Positions 12,447 through 26,309 of a stretch of DNA of 64,000 nt are shown one piece after another; position 1 is the first letter of the stretch; the number at the start of each line of letters is the position of its first letter. Under the pieces are notes generated by a model. It was not told the DNA's origin and did not search any database. It saw only the letters and a list, made by a program, of their open reading frames with translations. The stretch is from Triglochin maritima (taxonomy: Eukaryota; Streptophyta; Magnoliopsida; Alismatales; Juncaginaceae), in assembly GCA_963682175.1 (NCBI GenBank), contig OY821784.1:29803621-29867620 (forward strand), written 5' to 3'. Position numbers and translations under genes: made by a program.

Positions 12447-12560
12447 CTATCCCCCTTAAATAAATTTCGTCCTCGAAATTTGCTATCCCTAACTCGTAGT
12501 AAGAGCTCTGGATACAAGATTGTCATTTCTTGTTCTGCTCTTGCTTCCTGAAAAGGAATA
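12447..12560 (-). pseudogene. Remnant 3' end of a chromovirus pol gene
   Basis: On the minus strand this reads EARAEQEMTILYPELL, which resembles the terminal chromodomain tail of gypsy chromoviruses (compare EIEEEVRK and YPELF at about 2510 in the first element). The short polypurine-like segment next to 12446 fits the end of such an element. Only a scrap remains. Confidence 0.45.
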
Positions 12561-12630
12561 TAATTATAAATTATCAAAATAAAAAATTATAAATTCTACG
12601 TATGAAAAAATGAGTATATAATACCATAAA

Positions 12631-13130
12631 TTATGGAGAAAGTGTGGTTCTTTTTAATTCAGCCCATGTTATCGGCGAAATGAAACTGTAAGTAGCACAA
12701 GGGTCACAGTCCTTAGATTTCCCAAAGATACACATGTACGTGAGCCTTGTTTTAAAGTCTTTCCACCGGTTACCAACATACGAATTCCACTTCTTCTTCA
12801 ACGCTTTAGTGGATTGAAAAATGAATTTGTCCTGCAACCAAAAAATTGTAAATTAGAATCAATAAGTGGGGAATTATAAATAAAACTAATAAACAAAGAC
12901 ATACCATTATATCCTCCCAAATTTGTTCTTTTGAAGAAGAATCGACTTGTGACCAACTTTCAATACAAATATCAACCTTGGTTCTAGCGACGATACCCAA
13001 ATAACTAGGTCAATAAATTTTATTCTCTCCGATTGGCTCTAATAGAGAATTAAAGTCCAAAGGCAATGGATCTTCACGTTTTATTTTTTATTGCAACTCT
13101 AACATAAGAGTTGCTCCACGTGGAGGATTT
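12631..13130 (-). pseudogene. En/Spm (Ptta-type) plant transposon protein fragment
   Basis: On the minus strand the reading goes PLDFNSLLEPIGEN, then ARTKVDICIESWSQV, KEQIWEDIM, and after a probable intron KKKWNSYVGNRWKDFKTRLT and a PITWAEL segment. This pattern (PIG…, ARxxVxIxxxxW, KExIW, WKxFKxxLT) is typical of the plant transposase family Ptta/En/Spm. Stops lie in the upstream part (for example between ENKIY and PSYLG), and no full gene remains. It could belong to the same CACTA group as 10671-11744, but the link is not shown. Confidence 0.6.
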
Positions 13131-13437
13131 TGGTTAACGACTATGGTTAACGACTATGGAATGTAATGATTGATCAAGTCCCAAACTAATAAACCGTCTG
13201 GGGTTGCTGTCTCAAAAATTTAGCACAACAACTGGTCGACCGAGTCAAGAATCTATTGTCGTTGGGAGATAAACCAATCGACTAAGTCCCGGACTGGTCA
13301 ACTACCCGAAATTCTGCTTGAACAAGCGCAACAAATAGTCAACCACATGGAGGTGGTGACAAAACATGAAGGACTTCATGAAATATATATTTTTAAAAAC
13401 ACGGAATCGTGAATCCATGAAGGAAAATAAACTGAAC

Positions 13438-14946
13438 TGCTAAACGTCGCTCGCCAATTACTTAAATTGCCCATGCAATTATCATTTTGTCATTCTCTCA
13501 TTTTACTTATTTCTGCTCCAATAGGCTCTTGATGCATTGCATACATTGCATCATATGTCTTTCATTTAGATTACTTTTATATCAATAAATGCTACTAAGG
13601 TATGTGTTTAGTCTTATTTACAGAATACAGGGACCTGAATGCAAATTACCCACGTCCCAAGCATAAACGCGTGCAAAAGATTCATTTCTATCATAAAGAC
13701 CAAGTTTATCGGGTTTAAATGGAAATGCATCCAAGCATAAAAGCATTCAAGACCTAATTACAAAAAGAACAAGGACTTAAGCACAAAAGTAGCCGGGGAC
13801 TTAATTGCAAAAAGCCAAGGACCTATTTGCAATTAAAGCACCAAAATATTATCTTGGAGAAAATCTAAAGAAAAATCAAGGTGGATCTCCAAATATATGA
13901 AGGAAATAATTCGGAGCTCAAGGGAATGGAAAGAAATCATCCAGACGCGCAAAGGAGGATCAAATCATACCATAAACACACAGCAAAAATCCGGATGAAA
14001 TCAGAGAATATATTGCGGCGTTTCCGCCGCACAACACATACACCATGCGGCGATTCCGCCGCCCCCTTAGCAATCCGTGTGCTTCAATTTTGTCCAGTCG
14101 TGTCTGGACACGTGTACTTTCCAATGTTATACTTAGGTCCCTTGTAGCAACTATAAATAACCCCGAGAACGATATAAAAATGGTCCTTGGTCCCTTAGCT
14201 TATGTCCTTAGTTTTTATTCCATAATTTAGTTTTGTTATTTTATTTCTTGTTTTTAGTTTTCTTTTGTAATTCCTCTAGGACCCCTTTTCCTTCCCTTCA
14301 TCTATGAGTTTCTAACTCTTTCCAAAGGGTGGTAGTGACAGATTTAGGGTGATGAGAAGAGAATAAAGTTATTATTTTAATTTCGTGATTAGTATATTTT
14401 GATTACTTGAGTTTGTGTTAAATCATTTATCATGTAATGCTTTATAACTAATATGATTTATTATAAGTTTCTGCATTCTCTAATCTAAACCCGATATCTA
14501 AACCTCCACCCAACGGAATTCACCATCTTTGTTCTTATTTTAGTTTTAATTGTTCATGTTTCATGCTTTAGAAAATTAAAACGCAAAAATCTCAAAACCA
14601 AACTTATTCTTCTCTCCTTCTTTCCCCTAATCGAAAATCATAAAAATAACAAGATCTCTCCCTCCTTGTGTTCAACCCGTACTTGCCACGTCTTCATTGA
14701 CGCCATGCACTTGCGGTATAAATTTAATTCTCATCAGCTCTCCTCTTTTCATACTACAACAAAAAATAACCATGAAAAATAAAATCGGAGTAGGAATGCA
14801 GGGGGTGGCAGGCGGCGGTAGACCCTGCGTTTTTTGCAGACGCTCTGATTTTTTTACCGGACAAAATGGGAATTAAATGAAAAGTGAAGGGACAAATGGT
14901 AATTGGCGTGGACGATTTAAGTAATTCGCGGGTGACGTTTAGTAAC
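13438..14946. mobile_element. Inverted-repeat (foldback/MITE-like) element, split by a solo LTR
   Basis: The left arm (about 13438-13500) starts CTAAACGTCGCTCGC and is an imperfect inverted copy of the right arm (about 14885-14946), which ends GGGTGACGTTTAG. The arms match over some 55 bases, including the AATTACTTAAAT block. The middle (14737-14885) is GC-richer. The element contains no coding region that I recognise. The solo LTR 13530-14736 sits inside it. A second copy of the same arm is found at 43170-43245 plus 50614-50628. Confidence 0.6.
13530..14736 (+). mobile_element. Solo LTR of the gag-protease LTR family
   Basis: This 1207-bp sequence is closely similar to both LTRs of the element at 43246-50613, starting TGATGCATTGCATAC and ending TTCTCATCA. 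It is flanked by a perfect 5-bp target duplication, gctct (13525-13529 and 14737-14741). A solo LTR with a target duplication shows that a full element inserted here and was removed by recombination between its LTRs. Confidence 0.93.
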
Positions 14947-15771
14947 ACATAAAATATAAACATGCATGAAAACAAAAATCCTTCCATGTCCATGATGTAT
15001 TTTTAAATAAAAAATACAAGAGGGGAAAATGTGCACATACAAGCCTTTTTTATTGGAAAAATATAATATTTTCGAAGGACATACCAAATATTTTCAAAGA
15101 CCTAACCACCTCGAACTGTAGCCTCAAATTGGTTCATGTTTGAGACCAAGAAATATACTTACACACGAACAAACTCTTTATGCCAATGTTGGGAATATAG
15201 AACGGAAGCGTGTGAGAGATCATACCATCTTGTGATTTACCTTAACGAATGCAGTGGGAATGGATCAGAGTATCGTTCGCGATGCAGGAGTTTTCTCACC
15301 GGCCGGTTTCAACTCTCACGGAGATGAAATGTAGATCCCCGACCCAAGAGTCTTGTTCGTGCACAAGGAGGGAGAATCGAGAGGGACAAATTTTTGGTGT
15401 TGGAGGAAGAGAAAACATTTGTCATCACTCAAGGAATTAACCATAATTCTTCTTTATATACACTAAAACTTTGTAACCACCATGTGCCAATGATCTCCGA
15501 TCATTACCAATCAGATTACGTCAAGTGTCACCCATGTTCCCATATACTCATTGGGCATATTAGACCGGTGTAGGGGTAATTTTGGAATTTTTCTGCCGCA
15601 CTCCAACTTATCTATAGTGGTAAATTTAAAAGTTTGGGAACTATTGATAATCTTCTTGTATAGTATAGTAAAGGTTTAGTAGCTTGCATGCCATCGAGAA
15701 AGTACTCTTCTTTACTGCTTTTTGTGTTTGTTCTCGTTCAAAAAAAAACTCCAATATTTGTTCTCATATTA
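14947..15771. other. Intergenic DNA
   Basis: AT-rich with no convincing gene. Two short open frames at 15136-15440 have no recognisable family. No repeat of note was seen. Confidence 0.3.
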
Positions 15772-15774
15772 TTA

Positions 15775-16148
15775 GACCATAAATAACGGGGTCATCCGCG
15801 AAGGACGACCTCGACGACCGGTGGTCGACGACCCGGTTGCCCACTAGTGGCACGGTTTTAAGGGGTTTTTTGTTTTGATTTTTTTAAAATTAGTTTTATT
15901 ATTTTTTATTTTTTTTGAAAATACGTTTTCTAATTGTTTTGATTTTTTAGAATTTTTTAATTTTTTTCCAAGATCGACCCGAAATGATACGGATGTGAGA
16001 GATGAGTTGTGGTTAAGAGGTGAATAGTGTAGGAAAGAGAAGAAAGTGAGTTGGGAAAAAAGAAAACTGATGTGGATAAGAAAAAAAATGATGTGGAAGA
16101 GAGAGAAAACTCGTGACCAGGTCGTAGTGGTCATGGTTACGGATGGTC
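15775..16148. mobile_element. Tourist-like MITE (PIF/Harbinger type)
   Basis: The ends form an imperfect inverted repeat starting GACCAT (left GACCATAAATAACG, right reverse complement GACCATCCGTAACC). A 3-bp target duplication TTA lies at 15772-15774 and 16149-16151, the usual target of PIF/Harbinger elements. The interior is noncoding, about 374 bp in all. The inverted repeat is poor after about 40 bases, so the assignment is tentative. Confidence 0.5.
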
Positions 16149-16151
16149 TTA

Positions 16152-17265
16152 TAAAACCACATGCTTATGGTTGCATCATTTCCATTAGTTTTGGACCGTC
16201 ACTATTAACGTCGTGGTAGCTGTCACTCCCTTATTTGGTTGCCGTAATTAAATTAGTTTACAATACATAATCATTATTATGAGTTATGTACTCTATTATT
16301 TTTCTTAGTAGATTTTTTTTCTATTTTAGAAATAATAGTTGTCATTATGATGATTTTAAGTAGTTAATGCTAATGATGAAAAGTAAAGTAGTAAAAATCT
16401 GGTATCATAAATGTAAATATGAGGTTTTGGAATGGGTAAGATCATTAGTTTTTTTTATACTAGTATGTAAAAACTGATAGTATAAAGATGAACGACAAAT
16501 TTCAAATTTGCATGGATGCCAAAAAATCCCTTTAATTCTCCGTTTGATTAACAAATTAGAGAATTAAAGGGAGAAAACAATTCTTTTATTTGGTTAACAT
16601 ATTAAGAAGAGAAGAAAAAAGAAGAAGAAATGGAGAAAATGTAGAGAAACTCTAATATTGGAAATGTACACCCAACTTAGTCTCCAATTTTGGAGAAAAA
16701 GAAGAAAAAAGGTTATTGCCTATTTTTCCCAAAATACCTTAAAATTAAATAAGATGGTTCAATAAGCACATGCATTTATTAATGTGATGCAGGCCTTTTT
16801 TTTCCCTGGTAAACTTATTTCTATCTAAACAATGAAAGAATATATGTATTTTCTTTTTCATTTCAGACATTCTCGTAAAGAGTTAAAACTACACACACTC
16901 GTGAGGAGGTTAGGGCACCCGTAATGCCCGGGCGCCCAGGCGACCCCTCCCTTAGTAGGTGTAGGAAAGAATTAAAATAGAAAAAAAATGATGTAGAGAA
17001 AAGAAAATGTAAGGAGTCTAAACGGTTTCAGGACATGATTAAGGAAAATTCGGAAAGATTGACCGATACGAAGTAACCGATATAAAAATCAGACCATCTT
17101 CAGTTACCCGGCATGATTATCGATGACCTTGGTAAAATAAAACACCCACCAGCAACATTCCACGTGTACCCAACCAAATTGCAACTCAAGATAACAAACC
17201 AAAGCGACAAACACAAAAACTAAAGAATCCCTCCGCTTCCCCAAAAGAGGGGTGAACCCAAAATC
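16152..17265. other. Upstream region of the GGH gene
   Basis: AT-rich sequence. A perfect 14-bp inverted repeat (16527-16540 with 16559-16572, TCCCTTTAATTCTC) with an 18-base loop is the clearest structure. A TATA-like gatataaaaatc lies at about 17081, some 180 bases before the GGH start codon. Its use as a promoter is not shown. Confidence 0.35.
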
Positions 17266-20200
17266 ATGCCCCTCTCCCCACTCCCCTTAATCCCCCTGCA
17301 ATGCTTCACTCTCCTCCTCTTCCCACTTCTCCATCTCCTCCCTGCAACTGCCCACAACATCTTCCTTCCCTCCGACCGAGCCCCGACCTGTTCCATGCCG
17401 GACCCGTCGCTGTTCCACCGGCCGGTCATCGGGATCCTCAGCCACCCCGGGGACGGGGCGTCCGGGAGGCTCAGCAATGCCACGGGGGATTCTAATATTC
17501 CGGCGTCTTACGTCAAGTTCGTGGAGTCCGGTGGGGCACGGGTTGTTCCGATTATCTACAATGAGCCCCTGGAGGTCATCTACGATGTGGGTTTGCTTTA
17601 TTTCCTGGATTTCGGTTTTGGGTTTTCGGAAATTTTCAGTTTTTGTGCACTTCGCTAATCAATTAATTGAGTCGTTTTACTTCGTTTGAGTGCTGGAATG
17701 TTCGCCTCATAGACGATTTTGAAGAAGCTAGAAAGTAGAGAGCTACATGTTTGACGTTTATGTGTTCCTTTAATTATATGTTTTATGTAGGTTATGTGTT
17801 CGATCTTGACGGGATTGGCCACAATAGGTCTGTACGGTTCATTCTCCACTTCTACTTTTGAAGTGGTTATCTTTGGAGACTTGATGATGAGTTGATGACA
17901 AAATTTTTTATCATCGAAATCTCCTTGAAGATAAATTCGGTTTAAACATCTTCCCAAATGCTTTAAAGTAAATGGATGGAAAGATGTCATCTATGACGAA
18001 GAACAAGATCTACTATAACTCTTCAGGCTCTTTCTTGCAAATTATGATCATTAATGGTGAAGCAGAGGAAGTCAATTTTCGAGAAAAAAATCAAAGAGTC
18101 GAAGATAAATCTAGAGTGATGTCTATTGATAGCTACATCAAGAGAAAATAACCTTAGGTTGAACTCAAGACACGCTAAATGAAGGAATATCACTTTATCA
18201 AGGTTTTTCGTCTTCAAATTCTATTCTTTCACCTACACTTAAGAGAGTCGAGTGCCTCGTGTAATCCCAACTCAACCATATGAAGATGGTAACCTTAAGG
18301 CACCAACATTACAGAATTGACCCTGGAAGAGAGCAACAGCGGAAATTCAAAAATGACACCTACAGGATTGATGTTAACTTGAGCTAGACCTTTGCCTTGT
18401 GTGATTTATTTTCCAATTATTGCATGTCTTTTTTCCTCAAGTAGTAGGTTGAGCTGGAGGCCATAGATTTTAGCTTGATTTCCTATAATAGACTGGTAAT
18501 CAGGTAATATGTTGGCCAGATTGACCATTTAAACATTCATTTTGTAGCCTAGATTCTCTATGTACTTTGCTTTTCTGTATTATGTAATTTTTGACGTGTA
18601 TGGCATAAGGGATGACTTCCCCTACCAGCCTCCAAACTGGAGGCCAGCACAGGGTTACAACTTGCAAGATCGAGACATCATGCTCTTGACAAACAGTCAA
18701 CATTACAATAAACCCGTCAATGTATCCACAGTTTATCCTGAACACCCAGGGGTCTAGGTTAAAATGTTCTCATCATTGCTTTATTAAGTTTGAGATCACG
18801 TCCCAATGGTTGAATGTTTGTAAGATTTGACTGCTTCGAGACACAAAAGACACATTTTTGCGATATATAACCATTCAGATGATGATTTATGATTTACACC
18901 AATTGACTGCTCCACTGCAATCATTCAAATGGTTGGGAACTCCATTCAAGTGCTTTTACTGCCAACTTACCATGAAGAACTGAAGCTTGTGGATACTAAA
19001 ACGATTGACCGCCTACAACATTATTCAAACCATTCTGTTTTGGTTTTAGGACACAAAGCAGCTCTCGGCACCATGGCTTGAACTCCACGAGTCTGATTTG
19101 TTGGAATTTTAGAATATATTCCAACGGAATGCGACCCGATATGTTGGTTTGACTCCGAAGTTTCGGTTTTGATTTTTGGTTCATGGCCTGTTTATACTTT
19201 GCTGTCTTTTATGTTTCATGGGATAGTTACTTGTCCAAACTGCAATTTGGATCAGCTTTAGGAGCAAAAGTAGGATAGGATTTTTATTTAGTTTGTGATT
19301 TAAGGGATTTTACCTTTTGATGTTAGGGTAACCTTCAAACTTTCGGGAATATGTATGTTTTTTGATACATTAGCTTATTTTGTAAAAAAAATGATTTTTG
19401 TACAAATATCATGTTATTTTTTGTTTTTTAATTATTTGCACTATACGACACGAAGACTATTGAAGTTCACTTACAAAATTGAGTTTGTGTATGTCATATA
19501 AAATGTCTATCGTCCATCTGTATTGCTCTCGTGTTTGCCTTTTGTGATTTTTTTGTTCAATACCTAACATAGTTTTTGAGTTATCGTTTTATGATGATTT
19601 TTTATGAAATAATAAACCTAGTAAATGCAAACTACGACCGATAAATTTGTAGTGCTTGTACCATAACTTATTTAGATCAAGTTGTGATTTATTTAGATCA
19701 TTTATGAAAGCATAATCTCACTCTATGTATCTGTTTGTTTCGGCGGTAAATCTCAATGTTTATCGTATTGGTTGGTGGTACTGTGATACATCGTTGTTAG
19801 CCTTTTAGGTCTGCAAATATCCTAGATATTTATGTATCATGAATAGTTACTCCTACGTTTCAGTTTGCAATGTCGTCACATTGGAAGCCTTCTGTTCGAT
19901 TCTAACTATAAGATTTGCAATTTACAGGTACCTTTTAATCATGTTTCAACTTATTTCAAAGAATGTGTTTTTTACATGGTGCTTACTGTCTTTTCCCTGT
20001 TAAATGAGTATACGTTTGACATGTCTATCATTATGTGCCTTCTGGTAATATGATATGAAGAATATTAAAACTCATACACCTGAAGTGTATGTCTTTTTAA
20101 ATTGTCTCAAAAAGTTCTCTCTACCCTGTCCGTTAGATGTTCTAGTTACTGACTTGACGTTTGCATCATTTTCTACAGAAACTCAACTTGGTCAATGGTG

Positions 20201-23200
20201 TAATTTTTACTGGTGGATGGGCAAAATCAGGATTATATTACGAGGTGGCAAAGAAAATTTTTCAGGTACTTCCATGTATCAGATTACAGGCTTCATTGTT
20301 GTTGTTTTTATTATTTTTATTCAGTGTATTGATAGTTTGGGAGAAGAATAAAAATCCTGTTAAGCAGAGCCAGTTTAAATTTATTTGTAAATGAAAATTT
20401 TAATATGACTTAGTTGTTCATCTGTAACACAATTTCCATTATGCAGATTGTAGTTTCTCAGTATCTAGAAGGAAAGCATTTCTTGTACACGTTCGTCTCT
20501 TTATTTAAGGTTTTTCTTCTTTTACATCTATACAGAAAGTGTTGGAGAGAAATGATGCTGGAGATCATTTTCCGCTGTTTGCAATTTGCTTAGGCTTTGA
20601 GCTTCTGAGTATGATTATCACTAAGGTAGTATTCTCTGTCTGCAATCCTCTTCGTTGATAAGTCGTGTTGCTTCTTTTATGTGAACATAAGATAAGATGT
20701 CATCTCTACTAAATTAATCTGTTTCCTTTAACTAAATACTTTGTTTAGTAGTTTAACGTTCATTATCATATTACCTTTTATGCCAACCATCCCATACCCT
20801 ACGCTCATGCGTCCTAAAAGTCGTACCTTCTGTTGATCCATGCGACTTGAAATTATGTTTGAATCTTTATTTTTTGAATACGTTCCCATGACATCATTTT
20901 CGACCCAAATGAATGTGCTATTTCAGTCTGTTTATGGAATTGATAGTTTTGGTAGGCTTTTATCTATTTGTAAGTATTATAGTACTGAGATATGTAGGTA
21001 CAAAACCACCAAAATTGCGGAGTGTACCCTACACAACTACAGTCGTTATAAGAAAGATTAGTAAAATATTCATTATTCAGGCTTTTTAGGTAATTGTAGC
21101 AATATCATGACAGCAGCTTTTACTAAAAATATTAAACAGAGCACACAAGTTTGTAGGATAATTATTGACATTGTTACTCGTTAAACTCCATCTTTTTTTC
21201 CTGCTAAATCAAAATTTACTTGGTATATGAAATTTGATGTAGCTTTGGTCATTGTTCTGTAATGGTACGTTATTTTCTAAAGACAAAAGGCCTGATTCCT
21301 GTCATACTTGTAGGACCCTAACATCCTTGAAAAATTTGACGCATCAGCTCAAGCATCGTCCCTTCAATTTACAACTTCTGAGTATGATGGAACTGTTTTC
21401 CAGAGGTACTTCAATAACCTTGTCACTCTGGAATTCAATGTCTTGTCGTAGCATAGCATGGTGAATGGAAATTATAAGCGTCTTATCCTTTTATATTTGC
21501 ATGATACAAAAAGTTGTTCGTTGTAGTTTGCAATTTATAGCAAATCATCAAGATATTGAAAAGATTTATTTGTAGAGTATTCAGTTAACTAAAATGTATC
21601 ACTACCTTGTGATTCCAAAGTGCTGTAAGGTCAGTTTGAAGTTAGTAAACAAAATTGTAAGTTAGAAAGGTAAAATTTTACATAGATAATAATTCAAATA
21701 AATTGAAAAGAAACACATAAGAATATATTTTGTTGGACAGAAAGGGAAAGCTGTACTTCTGTTTTGTTAGAAGTAAAGTTACTATCTAGCGATAAAAAAA
21801 TAAATTTAAAATTAAAGAAACCATTTAATTCAGAAGTGAACAATAATTCATCTTTTGGAAGCAATTCCTTATTAGTCTAAAAGATGTTTCATTTTTGTGC
21901 TGGTACTTGAAATATTAGCCAAAGAAAATATGGAGGTCTTATGCTTGAGACCAAGCATCGTAGGGGATGACGTTTTGAGTTATTGGTGGCGCTAGGGTAG
22001 CAAGATCTAGAGGGGCTTTATGTCCAGTCCGGGAGTGAGCATTTCGAGACCAAATTTTCTCTCTGATCGTGGGCAGGGCCATCCATCAGAGTCTGCGAAG
22101 GAATTTTGCATTCCGCGGTGCTCTTTCCCTTATGAACATTAGAATATAGAGTTGTTTTCCACTCAATAGTGTGCTTTTTCCCTAGAGTTGTTTTCCACTC
22201 AATAGTGTGCTTTTTCCCTGCGCTAAAAGCATGTTTTTCACCTCTCTTCTCTAGAACGTACAGCTTAGTGGGGCTGGTAGAAATAAATGCCTCAAATAAA
22301 TATTCAACAGTTTCTCCTTCTCATCATAAGCTCTTTATTCATCTTTATGGCTTTTGAGAACAAAGCATCCCTTCCTTCTGATTAGGTCCCTTTAGTGATA
22401 TTTATGCATGTGTGGACAAATGTTTTAATTATCCCGATGTAATTGTGCAGGTTTCCGAAAGTACTTCTGGATAAAATGAGCAAAGACTGCCTTGTTATGC
22501 AGAACCACCATGTGAGTTTTAATAATCTAATGTAGTAAGACCATTTTCACAACTCTCTTTATCATGCTCAAGGGTTGAAACAGGGTTTCCTTCTATCTTC
22601 CAACTGAAACCTTACGAATAACATGTATGGCCATTCTTTGTTTTGTTTTTCTGATCAAGTTTCTTTTTTACAAGAAAAAGTAAATCTTCCGACTTGAGAA
22701 ACTTCGGTAATCAAATGATTTCTCGAATCCAATTCAAAAGTATTGTTATAGCTTTTATTTGCATGTTATGGTTAACCTAGTCGGGGTCTTAACAAAGTCG
22801 CAACTAGATGAAGCCATAAAATATTTGTATGATATTTGGTAAAGAGTCATCATCAATTAGCCTTTTTGTTAAGTTATGGTATCCCCAACTAATTCGGAAT
22901 TCAAGGTTTTATTGTTGTATGTTTTGGTGTGATCTTCTATATCTTTCCTTTAGTTTTTATATCAATATTTTGAAAGTGCTGGATCTATGATTGTCAAATT
23001 AGTCACTAGCTATAAAATTATATGGATCAAAATGACAAAATGTTATAACAAAAAATACATGCACAATCCAAAATAATTAAAAAAAGTTACAACTAGCACT
23101 AGTTTGTAACGAACCTTTAAATCCAAACCAAAATATTATATGTTTTTCATGAACTTCCCAAATGTTCTTGGCGGGACTTTATAGTTTTAAAATTATTCAA

Positions 23201-25061
23201 CATATCATGATTATTGATGGTCAAAATAAATCCCTCTAATGAATTTTGATGTTTTTGTGTTATTGCTTTTTGGGTGCCTCGTCTCATTTGTTAGGCAATC
23301 TAGAGCCTTTTGCACCACTCCGTGAGTACCTTGGCTGATTTTATTATACTATTATAAATTACATCACAATCTCTAGGACACAATCAAGTACTATATTAAT
23401 AAATAAAATTTTATTACATGTTACATAGATATGCATAACAAACGATCAAATGATAAATTCCTCTTCATACTTACAAAAGAGAGCAAATCACCTGAGAACC
23501 AAACCAAAAACAAGAATGCATTGAAAGTTGAAAGAGTTCCTAAACATCATTTCGACCAAAGTACTAGGTACTAGCAATTCCCATCTAAGACATCATTACT
23601 AAGATCATATTGCCAATAAACAGTAACAATACATCCCAAAGAAAATTGAAAAAAAAACTGTTTTTTTTCTAAAAGGTATACAAGTGCATAACCTTGGTTC
23701 ACTGAGAAAAGTAGAATGACCAGTTAAATGTCTGCTCAACACTTTTATGCTATGCATGTGTTGTGCTTTTTAGATATTTCAGCATGAAGTTGTCTCAATC
23801 TATGTATTTTGAAAAAATATTCTTGTGAGATACATAAAAAACTTGACATTTCTGTTTCTGTTTGTAGTATGGTGTATCTCCAAAAAGATGGTTTGAGAAT
23901 GAGGCCCTACCAAATTTCTTCGAATTGCTCACTACCAGTATAGATGCATCTAATAAGGTGAAAAATAGCAGATAATTTGTCAATTTTTCAATCAACTTCT
24001 TCGTATTGATTTTTGAGTAATCTTTTTCTGTACTTATTATATGCAACAGGTTTACGTTTCAACCGTCCAAGCTCGTAAGTACCCAATTACCGCTTTCCAA
24101 TGGCACCCAGAGGTATGAGTGTTAATACCATTGGCCGTTGTTTTATTTCATTTTGCTATTTTGTTGTTAATATTTTTATAAAATATACAAGCATTTTTAT
24201 TGGAAACTATCACGTAAGAAGAGATTTATTTAAAATAGGGCAGCATACGTGGCCTCATATGGTTTGATGAAAATTGCTGGTTCCTGTAAGTAGTTTTGGT
24301 TTAGCTAGTTCTGGCTATACATGTTTTTCTGATTCTTCATAACTTTCAGGCACATGTTCTTTCCATTTTACAAAAACTGAACATAGGGGTAAGAACATGT
24401 AACATCAAGTTTACTGCAAAAGTTCCCAAAATAAGTTTTATATTTTTGGGTTCTTTTGAATTTTTAACGTTTTGGCTTACTGATTTTTTGGTTTTTAACA
24501 TTTTTTAGTGGTCGTAGAAAGAAAATATTCCTTCTTAATATTTTATATACTTCTTTACTGGTGTTTTACTGCAACTGTTCTTCTAGAAAAATGCATTTGA
24601 ATGGGGAATACCGACGATCCCTCACAGTGAAGATGCAGTTCATGTAACTCAGCACGCTGCCAACTATTTAATCAGGTTATAACTGCTACTCTAGCAAATT
24701 AGTCAGTCTTCATATTTTTCCAAATGGTGTTTACGTTCTTTGAATTATTCTTACATACACATGAAAGCAACTGTCTGCTGCAGTGAGGCTCGGAAGTCAT
24801 CAAACCGGCCCCCTCTTAGAGAGGTCCTGGACAATTTAATCTACAAATATCCACCGACGTACTGCGGAAAGTCTGGGTTAGATGTTCAAAACATGATCCC
24901 AAACGTTACTTTTTAGCTCTGTATCATGTGGAACACAAACTAATAATATGTTTTATATGATTTGTAGGAAAGGATATGATGAAGTGTACATCTTTACAAA
25001 AGCTTCGACTCCACCAGTTCTTTCAGTCAGGCATTCTACGACGGCTCGTGGCCATTTGTGA
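17266..25061 (+). CDS. GGH: Gamma-glutamyl hydrolase, 10 exons, intact
   Basis: This enzyme removes gamma-linked glutamates from folate polyglutamates; in plants it works in the vacuole or outside the cell. Exons: 17266-17586, 20179-20265, 20536-20625, 21314-21405, 22451-22511, 23868-23957, 24050-24112, 24587-24675, 24784-24876, 24968-25061. All have GT-AG borders and joined phases, giving 359 residues, the usual length for plant GGH. A hydrophobic signal peptide covers residues 1 to about 29. The class I glutamine-amidotransferase-like fold shows RPVIGILSHPGDG (52-64), FTGGWAKSGLYY, nucleophile Cys154 in AICLGFELL, and His266 and Glu268 in FQWHPE. The start is the first in-frame ATG before the signal peptide. 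No stop or frameshift is seen. It is the only intact host gene here. Intron 1 is 2.6 kb. Confidence 0.95.
22149..22221. repeat. 36-bp tandem duplication in GGH intron 4
   Basis: The segment gagttgttttccactcaata and the bases after it occur twice in direct succession with a period of about 36 bases. It lies in an intron and has no visible function. Confidence 0.7.
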
Positions 25062-26301
25062 AGGCCTCTCTTGCAGTTGATAAGGCACGATGGGGGAGGA
25101 GGGAGTATTAAATAGGGGTCACATTCAAATTTGCATCGAGATATTGATGAACTGATCATAGGGGCAGGGCAATACATACAAATGATTTGCATTAAGGGGC
25201 ATTCTTTGAATATTCCTTCAAGAAATATAATATGAAACTAGACTCAAGACCCTTCCCTAACTCTGTATCTTAATCTATCTTTCATAGTCTCTTGTTCTGG
25301 TTTGCTTTGTTCGTGAGATTGTGAGAGTTTCGTCAAAAGTCCACGTGTGGACTCGGTCATACCTCAATAATATTTGTTCAAGTCTTTGACTTCCTTTATC
25401 GCAGTTGTCTTTCCCTTCTACAGAAATCCGAGAGATTTAAGAAAATTTCGAACTATTCTCCTTGTAAATAACCTACCAAGAGACTGGAGATATTTAGTAA
25501 TATTTGTTAGTCAGAGTAATTATATTATCAATAGATTCGTTTGGCATCATTTGAAAAAACTCATATTGATGAAGTAAGATATAGATTATGGTTTCTTCCT
25601 AAGTTGTTTCTAAAATATGTGAAATGTTTTAAGCGGTAAAACAAGAATTTATTTTATTGAATTTATTTTTAGTTATAGATCAATATAAGGTATTCATTGC
25701 CTTAGCATTCAAATTTGCTAATTTTTCACGTTCTTCTATTAGGTGCATAACCTTCTACCAAAGTTGTAGTAGTCATCTTTAATGATGGCTAAGTCGTAAA
25801 TTATTAGAAATGGGGCTCTGATGATACCAATTATTAAGTTTTAGAGGCTACTCTGTGTGTTATGATATAATGATTAATCACTGGTCGAACTTCTTAGGAA
25901 AATATGGTTGATGTGTTAGATTATATTTAGAGAAATCAAAACAAACACAAATAAAATAGATTTAAGGGGATAGTCTGGGATGAAAGCACATAGTCAAGCC
26001 ACTATCCTGAGAACAGATTCCACCCCTTCACGCACAAAATTAACTTACTTTCTGTTCCCAAGATACGGCCAACCCCAGCCATCTAGTCCAACACTAATGC
26101 AATCGAAATATCTAGTCGCTGAATACTTGAGTTTAGAAAACAGAAATGAACTTGATTTTGAAAGCTTTGGAGTGGAAAAGTGAAAAACTGATTTTTTTGA
26201 GAGCGAGAGTCGACAATGACGAGTTTGAGAGATGTGATTAACCTTCTTGTTTCTCATAAATTAATATTTTTTATGTGTTAGATAAACGGTTGCCAAGAAA
26301 C
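25062..26301. other. 3' flank of GGH
   Basis: This holds the GGH 3' UTR and intergenic DNA. The part at about 25181-25330 has a similar copy at about 35725-35870 (shared block TTTGAATATTCCTTCA and GAAATATAATATGAAACTAG). No gene is recognised in the rest. Confidence 0.4.
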
Positions 26302-26309
26302 GTTGGAAT

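Noticed and set aside
17655..18217. Minus-strand frames in GGH intron 1
   Set aside because: Stops are frequent on both sides and no domain is recognisable. They are read as intron sequence.
18560..18757. Open frame in GGH intron 1 (IRDDFPYQPPNWRPAQ…)
   Set aside because: It looks protein-like, but I do not recognise the family and it is not in the GGH reading. There is no splice support, so it was not annotated as a gene.
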